A stretch of DNA of 58,212 bases from Planctomycetaceae bacterium. Lineage in GTDB: Bacteria > Planctomycetota > Planctomycetia > Pirellulales > Pirellulaceae. Shown here one piece after another: positions 1-8,070 of the stretch; the stretch's first letter is position 1, and every line of letters starts with the position of its first letter. The stretch covers positions 1 to 58,212 of the forward strand of contig SYJV01000435.1 of the NCBI GenBank assembly GCA_005798335.1. The letters are read 5' to 3'. A model generated the notes under the pieces. It saw only the letters and a program-made list of their open reading frames with translations, was not told where the DNA came from and made no database searches. The position numbers and the translations under genes are program-made.

Positions 1-183
1 CCAGTGGTTTGGCATAAGCGTAAACGCGAAGAGTTCGACTTGATATCTCTCAAGCCCTTCCGCTAGGATTCGGAGGAAGGCGTCGTAGTCCTCGGGCTCA
101 TGAAAGATCGTACATCGAGCATTGCCACGATTGAGTGCATGATAAATGTATCCGGCTTCGTCAACACGTTTCTGTCGAGGCAT
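1..183 (-). CDS. REP-associated tyrosine transposase (RAYT, Y1_Tnp family), N-terminal part
   Basis: Reading the minus strand from an ATG at 183 gives 61 uninterrupted codons that run off the left edge. The protein begins MPRQKRVDEAGYIYHALNRG and ends at the window edge in LMPNHW, which is the start of the MPNHxH motif that supplies the HUH metal-binding histidines of IS200-like/RAYT transposases. RAYTs are single-strand endonucleases that bind and mobilise REP palindromes. The start matches the usual N-terminus of this family. The catalytic tyrosine lies outside the window, so intactness cannot be judged. A REP-like double palindrome at about 41.0 kb could be a target of this or a related enzyme, which is inference. 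Family assignment is secure; activity is unknown. Confidence 0.85.
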   Translation of the reverse strand, partial: MPRQKRVDEAGYIYHALNRGNARCTIFHEPEDYDAFLRILAEGLERYQVELFAFTLMPNHW

Positions 184-408
184 ATGTGCGACCCAAAGTG
201 CAAAACCCATAACATACGGGTTCAACACACGACAAGCAACCCCCGTCCCATTTTCTCGCCGTCCCGCTTTGAAATGCCTGTTTCGTCCTGACGCTTGAAT
301 CCGGTCTTGCACTTGTCCAGAGAAATACATTGACATGCAGACGCGTTGTCTATAAAATCCGTTCCGGAACACCGACACTTAGCAGATTCTACTTACTAAT
401 TACTAAGC

Positions 409-1326
409 ATGGAATGTCGTACTATGACGGCTGCAAACCTGCGAATACCCCCTTGTAACCTCTGCATGTTTTTCGTCTTGGTTCTCTCGTCTACCTTGCA
501 GGCGCAAAACAACGAGAAGAATTCCAACGGCGATGAGGAACAAGCACTTGTGGAAAGATGGCATAAGGTCTACGACGAAATTATCGATTCGATTCAAATT
601 GCTCAATCGCTCCCGCCAAACGAAGGTACTAATTCCTCCGAGAAAGTGGAACTCAAGCGGGAGACTATTTTGTCCATCAGCAATCCGGCCTTCAAAGGGT
701 TGCATGGACGAGTTTACTTGTGGACCGATCGAGGCCGGCCCGTCATCTTGGGATCGATTAAGTCCGCGAATGCCGATGAATTCCCTGGAAATCGAAGAGT
801 AAGATACGCATTCAATTCGCTATCGCAATACCCCGTGACTGCTGGACGCAATGACAAAATTTACTGGAATTGCGAAGTGCCAGGTGTTCAATGGCAAAGC
901 GACTTGGAAGCATCGGTTCCGTCTTCCATCCGGACGATTAGGTTAACACAAATGCGGACCATTGCTCGCGACGTTAACGGAGAACAATTGCGACTATTGA
1001 CGACGCCCCTTTATCGCTACCCAGAAGAGACGCCAGACGTAACGGACGGTGCAATTTTTGGCCTTGCTCGTAGTGGGACTAATCCTCGCATTTTTTTGTT
1101 GATCGAAGCACGGCATAACAAATGGTACTTGTCCTGTGCAATGTCCAATGTCGAAAAATTATCTTTGATGAAGGGGACCAAATTGATCGGATCGTTCGAC
1201 TATGTCGCGGATCATAATATTTTTCAAACAAAACCATGGTATCAAATGGTCAATGCCGAGCAGCGGCCTTCGAATGACCCAAATACAATTCTCTTTGAAG
1301 CTTGGACTCGCAATGGCAATCGATAA
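409..1326 (+). CDS. Secreted protein of unknown function
   Basis: A 305-residue ORF. The start may be the ATG at 409 or the ATG at 424 (MTAANLRIPP); neither has a convincing Shine-Dalgarno sequence. Residues about 16-32 form a hydrophobic segment (CMFFVLVLSSTLQAQ) that looks like a signal peptide with cleavage after AQA or AQ, so the mature protein is probably periplasmic or surface-exposed. The rest alternates short beta-like stretches (RVYLWTDRGRPVILGSI, IFLLIEARHNKWYLSC) and has no enzyme motif I recognise. The overall look resembles secreted unknowns that are common in planctomycetes, but I cannot name a family. It stands alone, followed by a transposase remnant on the other strand. Confidence 0.7.
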   Translation: MECRTMTAANLRIPPCNLCMFFVLVLSSTLQAQNNEKNSNGDEEQALVERWHKVYDEIIDSIQIAQSLPPNEGTNSSEKVELKRETILSISNPAFKGLHGRVYLWTDRGRPVILGSIKSANADEFPGNRRVRYAFNSLSQYPVTAGRNDKIYWNCEVPGVQWQSDLEASVPSSIRTIRLTQMRTIARDVNGEQLRLLTTPLYRYPEETPDVTDGAIFGLARSGTNPRIFLLIEARHNKWYLSCAMSNVEKLSLMKGTKLIGSFDYVADHNIFQTKPWYQMVNAEQRPSNDPNTILFEAWTRNGNR

Positions 1327-1506
1327 CTTGCCCATCCTACCGCGAGAGCAATGCATTACAAGCTGGGAAAAATTTATACCTCGCCAAATGTGATTCTGCA
1401 GGCATAGGGATCCGTCCGGAAATAAACTATTTAAGTCTCAAGCTCTTCGGGGTGCGATCGGGTGCGGTCCGGCTGATGCGCGTGACGGGCGTTGAATTTC
1501 CACGGT

Positions 1507-1884
1507 TCATTGGGGCATAAGATCAAGGACAGTAGGTTTTGATTGTAGCCATTTGTCAAAGACGTTGCTCCAGATGTTGCTTAGGAGTATGCAACGGAGC
1601 GACATCACTTGCTGTGCTCCTGGTCGGTGCCATCTCATTCCCAACAGCTTCATTCGTTCGCTACCGATTTGCTTGCAGGCTGACGCGACGATTCCGCTGC
1701 CGATCGGAAAACCTTGGGATCTTGCGCCTTCATAGTCCATGAATCGTTTGTATCTGCGAAGGTAAGTTTCCGCTTTCAGGGCATCGCCAGCCAAAGAAGA
1801 CTTATATCCATATGTCGTCTTCATGTGAGCAATTGAACGCAGTACGCGTCCATGGCCGTTTGGCTGTGCCTCGAAAGTCTGCAA
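1507..1884 (-). pseudogene. ISKra4-type transposase remnant, C-terminal fragment
   Basis: A 125-codon open frame whose middle reads ALKAETYLRRYKRFMDYEGA followed by GFPIGSGIVASACKQIGSER and MKLLGMRWHRPGAQQVMSLR. The order (basic helical region, PIGSG[IV]xxxACK, RMKxxGMRW, GAQxxxxLR) is the typical C-terminus of ISKra4-family transposases. Full-length members have several hundred residues, including DDE residues and a helix-rich N-terminal part, which are missing here. Upstream of codon 1 (1885-2030 on the minus strand) I find no open continuation that restores the N-terminal half. I see no flanking inverted repeats. I take it as a decayed insertion sequence that cannot transpose. Confidence 0.75.
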
Positions 1885-2237
1885 CGATTTCGGAGGCGGG
1901 GCGTTTCCGCTGTTCTATGTTATCGAACGTGGCGGAGTCGTGCGTGATGCATGGATAGGGCACGATCCGAATCGAATCCAAAACGCTCTCAAGAAATCAA
2001 CTCCATAGAGTGGCTACTCACACAAACTCAATCGCCATTCAGCGTCGTAAGATTGTGCGTGCTTTGATCGGCAAAGAGGGCGGATGAGTAAACTAAATTG
2101 CGGTAGCAGGTTCCACTACCGCCAACTCTAGTTTTTATCTGCAACCAAGCACAGTCCAACAAATTTCTCTTCACAGGTGAAACGAAATGGAGAACCAAGC
2201 GTGTCATATTTGTACACGTCTCTAACGGCAAACGAAC
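1885..2237. other. Gene-free stretch between transposase remnant and sigma gene
   Basis: About 350 bases without a convincing gene. A short minus-strand frame (2028-2231) has no recognisable features and no ribosome binding site. The part next to 1884 is probably decayed insertion-sequence DNA, since it lies where the missing 5' half of the transposase gene would be. No terminator or clear promoter is seen. Confidence 0.4.
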
Positions 2238-2861
2238 ATGACGCTCAACCCGACAACACGCAATAGCCTACTTATTAGCATTCGCGATGCCGAAAATCGT
2301 GAGGCTTGGGTGGAGTTTGTTGAAATCTACGAACCGGTGATCTACCGGCTGTTGCGTTCGTCCGGATTGCAGGATGCGGACGCTCGAGATCTAACTCAAG
2401 AAGTTTTTCTAAAGATCAATCAGCACATTCCTAATTGGCAGCCAGGGAGCGATCGCGGCTCGTTTCGAGGTTGGCTGCGTCGCGTGACGTCTAATTTGGT
2501 AATCTCGTGGTGGCGAAAGCGGGAGCGCGAGCCGTGGCGCAAATCATTGTGGGACCCGCAGGTGGTTGCCGATCAATGGTGTAGTGCCGATGCTTCTTGC
2601 GACAATTTCGATCGCGAATTGGCTCGCGCGACATTTCGCTATGCCGCCAGCCTGGTAAAGCATGAGGTGGCTGGTACGACCTGGCAAGCCTTCTGGGAAA
2701 CTGCTGTCGAGAACAAGTCGATCGCTGAAGTAGCTGCGTCCTTAGGTGTCAGTCAGGGGTCTGTGGCCCTACCTGATGAAACAGAGCCGAACGTCGCATT
2801 CCGGGCATTTGCTAGCGTTTTCTTGGCAAATACTGATCGTTTTTACCAACGAATCGCTTGA
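2238..2861 (+). CDS. ECF-type RNA polymerase sigma factor with abnormal C-terminus
   Basis: A 207-residue protein of the sigma-70 ECF class. Region 2 is clear: WVEFVEIYEPVIYRLLRSSG, then DARDLTQEVFLKI (region 2.2, core binding) and FRGWLRRVTSNLVISWWRKR (2.3-2.4, -10 recognition). Region 4 begins at about residue 160 with SIAEVAASLGVSQGSV, the first helix and turn of the -35-binding HTH. There it stops matching: the intact sigma factor at 28478 continues GSVYVARCRVLKLL, but this one continues GSVALPDETEPNVAF and ends in unrelated sequence. The recognition helix is therefore lost. No alternative frame restores it, which suggests a deletion or recombination rather than a simple frameshift. The converging tRNA-Arg starts 12 bases beyond the stop. 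The gene may be non-functional. Confidence 0.75.
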   Translation: MTLNPTTRNSLLISIRDAENREAWVEFVEIYEPVIYRLLRSSGLQDADARDLTQEVFLKINQHIPNWQPGSDRGSFRGWLRRVTSNLVISWWRKREREPWRKSLWDPQVVADQWCSADASCDNFDRELARATFRYAASLVKHEVAGTTWQAFWETAVENKSIAEVAASLGVSQGSVALPDETEPNVAFRAFASVFLANTDRFYQRIA

Positions 2862-2872
2862 TATTTTGCAAG

Positions 2873-2946
2873 CAGGGCCAGAGGGACTTGAACCCCCGAC
2901 CGACGGATTAGAAATCCGTTGCTCTATCCAACTGAGCTATGACCCC
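2873..2946 (-). tRNA. tRNA-Arg (anticodon UCU)
   Basis: On the minus strand the sequence folds as a standard cloverleaf of 74 bases: acceptor GGGGTCA pairing with TGGCCCT (two G-U type pairs), D arm GCTC-AGTTGGAT-AGAGC, anticodon stem ACGGA/TCCGT with loop TTTCTAA (anticodon TCT), variable loop, T arm GGGGG-TTCAAGT-CCCTC and discriminator G. It reads AGA codons. CCA is not encoded. It converges on the abnormal sigma gene; tRNA 3' ends are frequent integration sites, but no second copy of the 3' end is visible in the window. Confidence 0.96.
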
Positions 2947-3174
2947 ACATCGTTAGGATTTTAACGATTTCATTCGAACTGGCTAGGTTCGCGCATTATC
3001 GATCTCGGACGATTTTGGAAACAGGCGGGGGTGCTTGGCTATAGCACCTACTGCAATCAGTGAAAATGATTGTTGAGTTTGAGTAGACCGCTGGTATTCT
3101 CTCAATGGGATTCGGATACTCATGTTCTCGGATTGGTATCGTTAACTCCCACTGTCTGAGCGTGAGGTAAACGC

Positions 3175-4611
3175 ATGAATCGTGCTAAGTTGTGGTTGCC
3201 GATTTGTGTAATCGCATTTTGGTTGCCTTGGTTCATTGAATCAGTCGAAGCTCAATCGCGCAGACCGAATTTTGTAATCGTGATGGTGGATGATTTGCGA
3301 TGGGATGAACTAAGTTGTACCGGACATCCTTTCGTGCACACGCCAAACATTGATCGGCTGGCTCGAGAAGGCATTCGATTTCGCAATGCATTTTGCACGA
3401 CGGTGCTGTGCTCACCAGCTCGCGCTTCGGTCTTGACTGGACAGTACTTACATCGTCATGGAATCGTGGACAATACCGATCGCAGTGTGGCCAGCCATCG
3501 GCTGGTTACTTTTCCTTTGCGATTGCAGCAAGCTGGCTATGACACGGGATTTATCGGCAAGTGGCATATGGGGAACGATGCTTCGCCCCGGCCAGGATTT
3601 AGCCACTGGATTTGTTTAGCTGGTCAAGGCACATCGCATAACCCGCTGCTGAACGAGAACGGTTCCCAGGTTTCTCATCAAGGCTATACGACCGATGTGC
3701 TCAGTCTGAAAGCGGTCGAGTTCGTGCAGAGCAATCGTGCAGCACCTTTCTGCTTGATCGTTGCGCACAAAGCGTTGCATCCGGAAACAGTACAGTTTGC
3801 CGACGGCAGTTTGTCGGACCCGAGCGCGGCCAAGTTCATACCCGCTGACCGGCATCGCGATTTGTACCGCGACGCCGCTATCCCGCGCCGCTTAAACGTT
3901 GTCGATTCGTTACTTGGCAAACCCGCTTTGCGTCAACCCATTTCGGGCTTGGTCCCATTGAGCCGCGAAACGGGGACCAATGATGATACGGTGCGTGACC
4001 GCTTGCGCATGCTGGCTGCGGTCGAGGAAGGATTGGGGCAATTGCTTGGCGCACTGGAGCAGATTGGGCAGTTGGATAATACCGTGGTAATCTTCACCAG
4101 CGACCATGGATATTGGTACGGCGAACATGGATTGAGCGTTGAGCGCAGATTGGCCTACGAGGAAGGCATACGCATTCCCCTGCTGGCTCGCTACCCCAAG
4201 GAATTTCCCGCAGGCCTGCTGGTCGACGAGATGGTGTTGGGGATCGACTTAGCTCCCACGGTCTTAGAACTTGCAGGGGTATCAACGAAGCTGGACGCGG
4301 ACGGAACTAGTCTGCTCCCGTTGGCGCAGCCAATTCAGCCTGGCGCGTGGCGCAAATCCTTTTTGATTGAGTATTCATCGGACACGGTGTTTCCGCGCAT
4401 GCATAAACTTGGCTATCGCGCCATTCGTACCGAATCGTGGAAATATGTTCGCTACCTTGAGCAGATCGACATGGATGAACTATACAACTTGAAGGCGGAC
4501 CCTTATGAAATGAATAACCTAGCTATGTCCACGGACGCTCAGACCACACTGAAGCAACTCCAGGATGAGCTACGGCGGCTCGAATCAACGCGTAATTTGG
4601 CACGCGAATGA
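3175..4611 (+). CDS. Secreted sulfatase (formylglycine type)
   Basis: A 478-residue type I sulfatase. A signal peptide covers residues 1 to about 27 (hydrophobic core LWLPICVIAFWLPWFI, cleavage near VEAQ). The mature part opens with PNFVIVMVDDLRWDEL, whose two aspartates (39, 40) are calcium ligands, and carries the signature C79-S-P-A-R, in which Cys79 is expected to be oxidised to formylglycine by an FGE-type enzyme. GKWHMG (substrate/sulfate binding) and FTSDHGYWYGEHG (further metal ligands) follow in the normal order. The length is usual for the family. It would hydrolyse sulfate esters in the periplasm; planctomycetes use many such enzymes on algal polysaccharides. The substrate cannot be told. 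It appears monocistronic and converges on the AIM24 gene. Confidence 0.95.
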   Translation: MNRAKLWLPICVIAFWLPWFIESVEAQSRRPNFVIVMVDDLRWDELSCTGHPFVHTPNIDRLAREGIRFRNAFCTTVLCSPARASVLTGQYLHRHGIVDNTDRSVASHRLVTFPLRLQQAGYDTGFIGKWHMGNDASPRPGFSHWICLAGQGTSHNPLLNENGSQVSHQGYTTDVLSLKAVEFVQSNRAAPFCLIVAHKALHPETVQFADGSLSDPSAAKFIPADRHRDLYRDAAIPRRLNVVDSLLGKPALRQPISGLVPLSRETGTNDDTVRDRLRMLAAVEEGLGQLLGALEQIGQLDNTVVIFTSDHGYWYGEHGLSVERRLAYEEGIRIPLLARYPKEFPAGLLVDEMVLGIDLAPTVLELAGVSTKLDADGTSLLPLAQPIQPGAWRKSFLIEYSSDTVFPRMHKLGYRAIRTESWKYVRYLEQIDMDELYNLKADPYEMNNLAMSTDAQTTLKQLQDELRRLESTRNLARE

Positions 4612-4648
4612 ATGCTGGCGCTCAGTGCGATTACGCAACGACGTCGCA

Positions 4649-5344
4649 TCAACCAGCGCCGTGTTGCATGGTTACTTCTTCGTAAGGCTGAATCACGACA
4701 AATCCGTCGCCGTTGAATTCCATCTGGATCGACTCGCCGCTGCCGCGACCAAAAAAAGTCTTCAGCGACACGTCGGTACGAAACTCTGGTTTTAGAGTTC
4801 CTGACCAGCAAACGGTCGCGTTGGGATCAGTTCGTACTGGAGCGCCCGGCTTGACCATCAACGTTAGCGGTTCGAAGTGTGTGGTAATCGCAACCAGCCC
4901 ATGACCAGTGAGCTGAACGTTGAAAAAACCGCCAGCTACCAAGGCAGCGAGTTTTTTCATCATGCGAATCTCCCAGTTAATCGTGGGCTCGAAGGCTAAT
5001 AAGTCGGAGCCATTAACTACGATCGATTCGCCTTGCAATCGCAAAATCTGGATCGTCTTGCCGCTGTCGGCGAGATACAGCCGCCCTTGTCCTTCGGCCT
5101 TGGTTAGTTTCGCTCCTTCACCAGTGACACTTCGTTTTAGCAAGGAACCCAGTCCTTGATCGAGTAAACCTTCGCGCGTGAACTTGATTTTTCCGGTATA
5201 AGCAACCATGGAGCCAGCTTTGGTCCAAACCATCGAATTGAGGTTGACTTCCAACATGCGATCATTTTCAAGCTGGAAAAAATCTTGCGCAGCATCGTTC
5301 TGAGCGGTTGCTTGAACAAATTCCTCGATCGTGTAGCGGCTCAT
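4649..5344 (-). CDS. AIM24 family protein
   Basis: A 231-residue protein with the AIM24/TIGR00266 architecture: a beta-rich fold built from repeated short strands, with LNSMVWTKAGSMVAYTGKI near the N-terminus, GQGRLYLADSGKTIQIL in the middle and AGGFFNVQLTGHGLVAITT in the second half. The start is the ATG at 5344 (MSRYTIEEF), preceded at good distance by GGAG; a TTG codon just upstream is in frame but less likely. There is no signal peptide or membrane segment. In yeast, Aim24 is a mitochondrial protein needed for cristae organisation; the bacterial role is not established. It stands alone between convergent and divergent neighbours. Confidence 0.88.
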   Translation of the reverse strand: MSRYTIEEFVQATAQNDAAQDFFQLENDRMLEVNLNSMVWTKAGSMVAYTGKIKFTREGLLDQGLGSLLKRSVTGEGAKLTKAEGQGRLYLADSGKTIQILRLQGESIVVNGSDLLAFEPTINWEIRMMKKLAALVAGGFFNVQLTGHGLVAITTHFEPLTLMVKPGAPVRTDPNATVCWSGTLKPEFRTDVSLKTFFGRGSGESIQMEFNGDGFVVIQPYEEVTMQHGAG

Positions 5345-5605
5345 CAAAAACTTCTCCTAATTCAGTCAACTGAAAATGGTCACTCATGCGGTGAATTCGG
5401 TTACCACGCCGTCGTTGGACGATGTCCAGCAATGTCCGGTATAGTTCTGCTACCGCCGTTGGAACGAAGCATTCTAACCAATCCAAGCACGAAACTGCTT
5501 GAGAGACCTCAAGATTTCTAGTACGCTACCAATCTCCAAGAGCGAGATTACCGTTGTATCGTGAAATAACGTCGCCTGTTGGCCAGCGTCCAAAGTAGGT
5601 AAACC

Positions 5606-6799
5606 GTGTTTAGAAAAAACTCACTTCTGGTTGGGACCAGTTCCGTTTTCGATTTGCTTCTGTCTGCTCCATTGGCCGTTTTGTGCGCCGCAAGCGTTCT
5701 AATCGCTTTAGGATGCAGTAAATCTCAACCGTCGGCGCCGACCGGCGGCCCGGGGCCACTGAGTGCCAACGCGCCGAGTGAAACGAAGGAAAATCGCCGC
5801 GTTGTTTTCCTGATTAACACCGACGACCCATTCTGGGATGCTTGCCGACAAGGCTTGATGCAGGGCGAGAAGGACTTCAAGCTCGCAGATGCAAACTTGT
5901 CAGCCGCAATGGAAGTTCCGGATGGGACCATCAAAGGGCAAATCGACAAACTTCGCCAATTGGCCAGCCAATCCGATCTCGCTGGTTTGGCAGTGTCCGC
6001 GATTTCAGCCGACAATCCGTCGATTGCGGATGAATTGGACAAGTTTCAAAAGAAAGGTGTCAAAGTCATCACCGTGGATGGTGATCTGTTGCGAGCAAAA
6101 TATCGAACGAACCGCAAGTACTATTTGGGAACCGACAATGAAGTTGCTGGAGAGGTGCTTGGCAAAGCGGCGCGGACCCTGCTGACCAGTCGTGGAAAAA
6201 ACGCTGGCGGCTATGTTCAGTTTGCAGGGTATACCGACAACGATAACGCGCGCAGTCGCATGGACGGATTCAAGAAAGGAGTCGGGGCCGAATTCGTCGA
6301 AAAGGACCGAGTTAGCGACGAAACCGATCGCACACGAGCTCAGGAGAATGTTCGAAATGCTTTGTCGAACTTCCGTAAGGATCTGGTGGCGCTGGTCGGC
6401 ATTTGGGCCTACAATGCTCCCGCGATCGCCCGAGTTGTGAACTCAGCGGGTGTCAAGAAAGATATCGTTGTCGTCACGTTTGACGCTCAAAAGGACGCGA
6501 TCGACGAAATGGAGCGAGGTAACATTGACGCAATGCTGGTTCAGAATCCATTTGATATGGGATACCAAACCGCCAAATTGCTACGAGCCATGGTACTGGG
6601 TGACGAAGCGGTCGAAAAGGAAATGTTTCCCAACTTTGGTGCAGAGAATGGAGATCTTTACACGACGGGCGTTCGCTTGGTTGTGCCTAATGAAGGTACG
6701 CCGCTGAAGACCGAAGACTACGATCCGAAAGTCGTCGAGTTTATGAAGCTTGACGATTTCAAGAAGTGGCTGGCGAAGTTCAATCTGACCAGCTCCTAA
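5606..6799 (+). CDS. Sugar-binding lipoprotein of a ribose-type ABC transporter
   Basis: A 397-residue periplasmic binding protein of the ribose/LacI-like class (Peripla_BP_4). The start is GTG at 5606 with an AGTAGGT-type ribosome site. Residues 20-37 form a hydrophobic segment ending in a lipobox (IALGC, Cys37), so it is probably a lipoprotein. The mature domain starts RRVVFLINTDDPFWDACRQG, typical of this fold, and includes KVITVDGDLLRAKYR and IVVVTFDAQKDAIDEMERG at the expected places. It is followed after 15 bases by its likely permease. No ATP-binding subunit gene is present on either side. The ligand is probably a monosaccharide; this is inference from the family. Confidence 0.92.
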   Translation: MFRKNSLLVGTSSVFDLLLSAPLAVLCAASVLIALGCSKSQPSAPTGGPGPLSANAPSETKENRRVVFLINTDDPFWDACRQGLMQGEKDFKLADANLSAAMEVPDGTIKGQIDKLRQLASQSDLAGLAVSAISADNPSIADELDKFQKKGVKVITVDGDLLRAKYRTNRKYYLGTDNEVAGEVLGKAARTLLTSRGKNAGGYVQFAGYTDNDNARSRMDGFKKGVGAEFVEKDRVSDETDRTRAQENVRNALSNFRKDLVALVGIWAYNAPAIARVVNSAGVKKDIVVVTFDAQKDAIDEMERGNIDAMLVQNPFDMGYQTAKLLRAMVLGDEAVEKEMFPNFGAENGDLYTTGVRLVVPNEGTPLKTEDYDPKVVEFMKLDDFKKWLAKFNLTSS

Positions 6800-6814
6800 G
6801 ATTAAACTGACTTC

Positions 6815-8029
6815 ATGAGCGCATTTGGACAAAGTATCTTTGCACGGTTGGGAATTCGCGCCACGGAAGTTGCCTTGGTGCTAGCCATCGTGGCGATTGT
6901 TGGGATTACTTTGGCCGTCGATGAGAATCGATCGTATTGGTTTGAATCTCAAACAAACGCCGTCGAGATAGGTCGTCAAGCATCGCTGTTGGGAATCTTT
7001 GCACTGGGAGCGATGATGGTCATCATTTCCGGAGGCATCGATTTGTCTGCCGGTTCGATGATCGCATTCAGTGGCACATCGATCGCTTGCACGATGATCG
7101 TCTTGGAGCATGGACCTGGCAAAGACTTATTGCCCCAGTGGTTGGTCGTAGCGCTGGGCATTTCCGCTGGTTTGTTCGCCGGTTTCTTAGTCGGCACCTT
7201 GCATGCTTGGTTAATTACCAGCGTCGGCTTGCCGCCGTTCGTGGCCACGTTATCAACGCTAGTAGGACTGCGATCCTTGGCTCGAATAATGTGTGAGTAC
7301 ACGACCACCGCTTTCATGAACGGCAAAAAATCTCAAGTGCCGATCGAGCAGGAGTTCTTTAGGTGGCTGAGCGATGCCAAAAATGTTTGGCTGTGGATTG
7401 TGGTCTTTCTAGTGCTTGCTGCGGTTACTTGGGTAATCCTGAGCAAGACGGTGCTTGGTCGGTACATTTACGCTATGGGTGGCAATGAACAAGCGGCGCG
7501 ATTGAGTGGCATTCGCACCGATAAACTCAAATGGTTCGCCTATGTTTTTGGGGCGATGACCGCCAGTTTGGCTGGAGTTTTTTACATCGCCAACGAAGGC
7601 GTTTCCGCGCCGGTCAACCAGGGTCGCGGGCACGAACTCAATGCCATCGCAGCCGCTGTTGTGGGAGGTTGTAGTCTCCAAGGAGGAATCGGCACGGTCT
7701 CTGGTACGATGTTGGGTGCGCTATTTTTGCGATTGGTGATCGACGCCGTTTCGAAGATTATCAAGAGCGGTGCCGATATTTGGGAAGGCCTGATTGTAGG
7801 CGTTGTGGTCGTGCTGGCGGTTACCTTTAGTCAACTGCAACAACTACGAGGTTCCGGTCGCCGTCTTTTCCCAGGTGCAATGGGTTTGTGGGCGATGATC
7901 GTACTGTCGCTGACCGCTGGTTTGATAACCTTGAGCACGCGCGGGTTTCACCCTGCCTGGATCGTGGCAGTCATCACATTTGCGCTGGTCTGGTTGTATG
8001 GCTTCAGTGAAAAACGTCGAACAGCCTGA
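6815..8029 (+). CDS. ABC transporter permease, RbsC-like
   Basis: A 404-residue integral membrane protein of the BPD_transp_2 family (RbsC, XylH, AraH type). Diagnostic stretches are LGAMMVIISGGIDLSAGSMI, WLITSVGLPPFVATLSTLVG, GRYIYAMGGNEQAARLSGI (the cytoplasmic coupling loop that contacts the ATPase) and AIAAAVVGGCSLQGGIGTVSG. It ends with about 60 extra residues (from RRLFPGAMGLWAM) that form two more hydrophobic segments and a basic tail, beyond the normal end of RbsC. It lies 15 bases after the binding-protein gene in a two-gene operon. The operon lacks the RbsA-type ATPase that usually sits between or before them, so the ATPase must come from another locus if the importer works. Confidence 0.93.
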   Translation: MSAFGQSIFARLGIRATEVALVLAIVAIVGITLAVDENRSYWFESQTNAVEIGRQASLLGIFALGAMMVIISGGIDLSAGSMIAFSGTSIACTMIVLEHGPGKDLLPQWLVVALGISAGLFAGFLVGTLHAWLITSVGLPPFVATLSTLVGLRSLARIMCEYTTTAFMNGKKSQVPIEQEFFRWLSDAKNVWLWIVVFLVLAAVTWVILSKTVLGRYIYAMGGNEQAARLSGIRTDKLKWFAYVFGAMTASLAGVFYIANEGVSAPVNQGRGHELNAIAAAVVGGCSLQGGIGTVSGTMLGALFLRLVIDAVSKIIKSGADIWEGLIVGVVVVLAVTFSQLQQLRGSGRRLFPGAMGLWAMIVLSLTAGLITLSTRGFHPAWIVAVITFALVWLYGFSEKRRTA

Positions 8030-8070
8030 TGTTAGGGTGTTAAAGAACTGGCTTTGCCGCAGGCAGGCGA

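Noticed and set aside
2746-2964. 72-codon plus-strand frame ending in GPEGLEPPTDGLEIRCSIQL
   Set aside because: The protein-like text is the well-known antisense translation of a tRNA gene (here tRNA-Arg at 2873-2946) and is not a gene.
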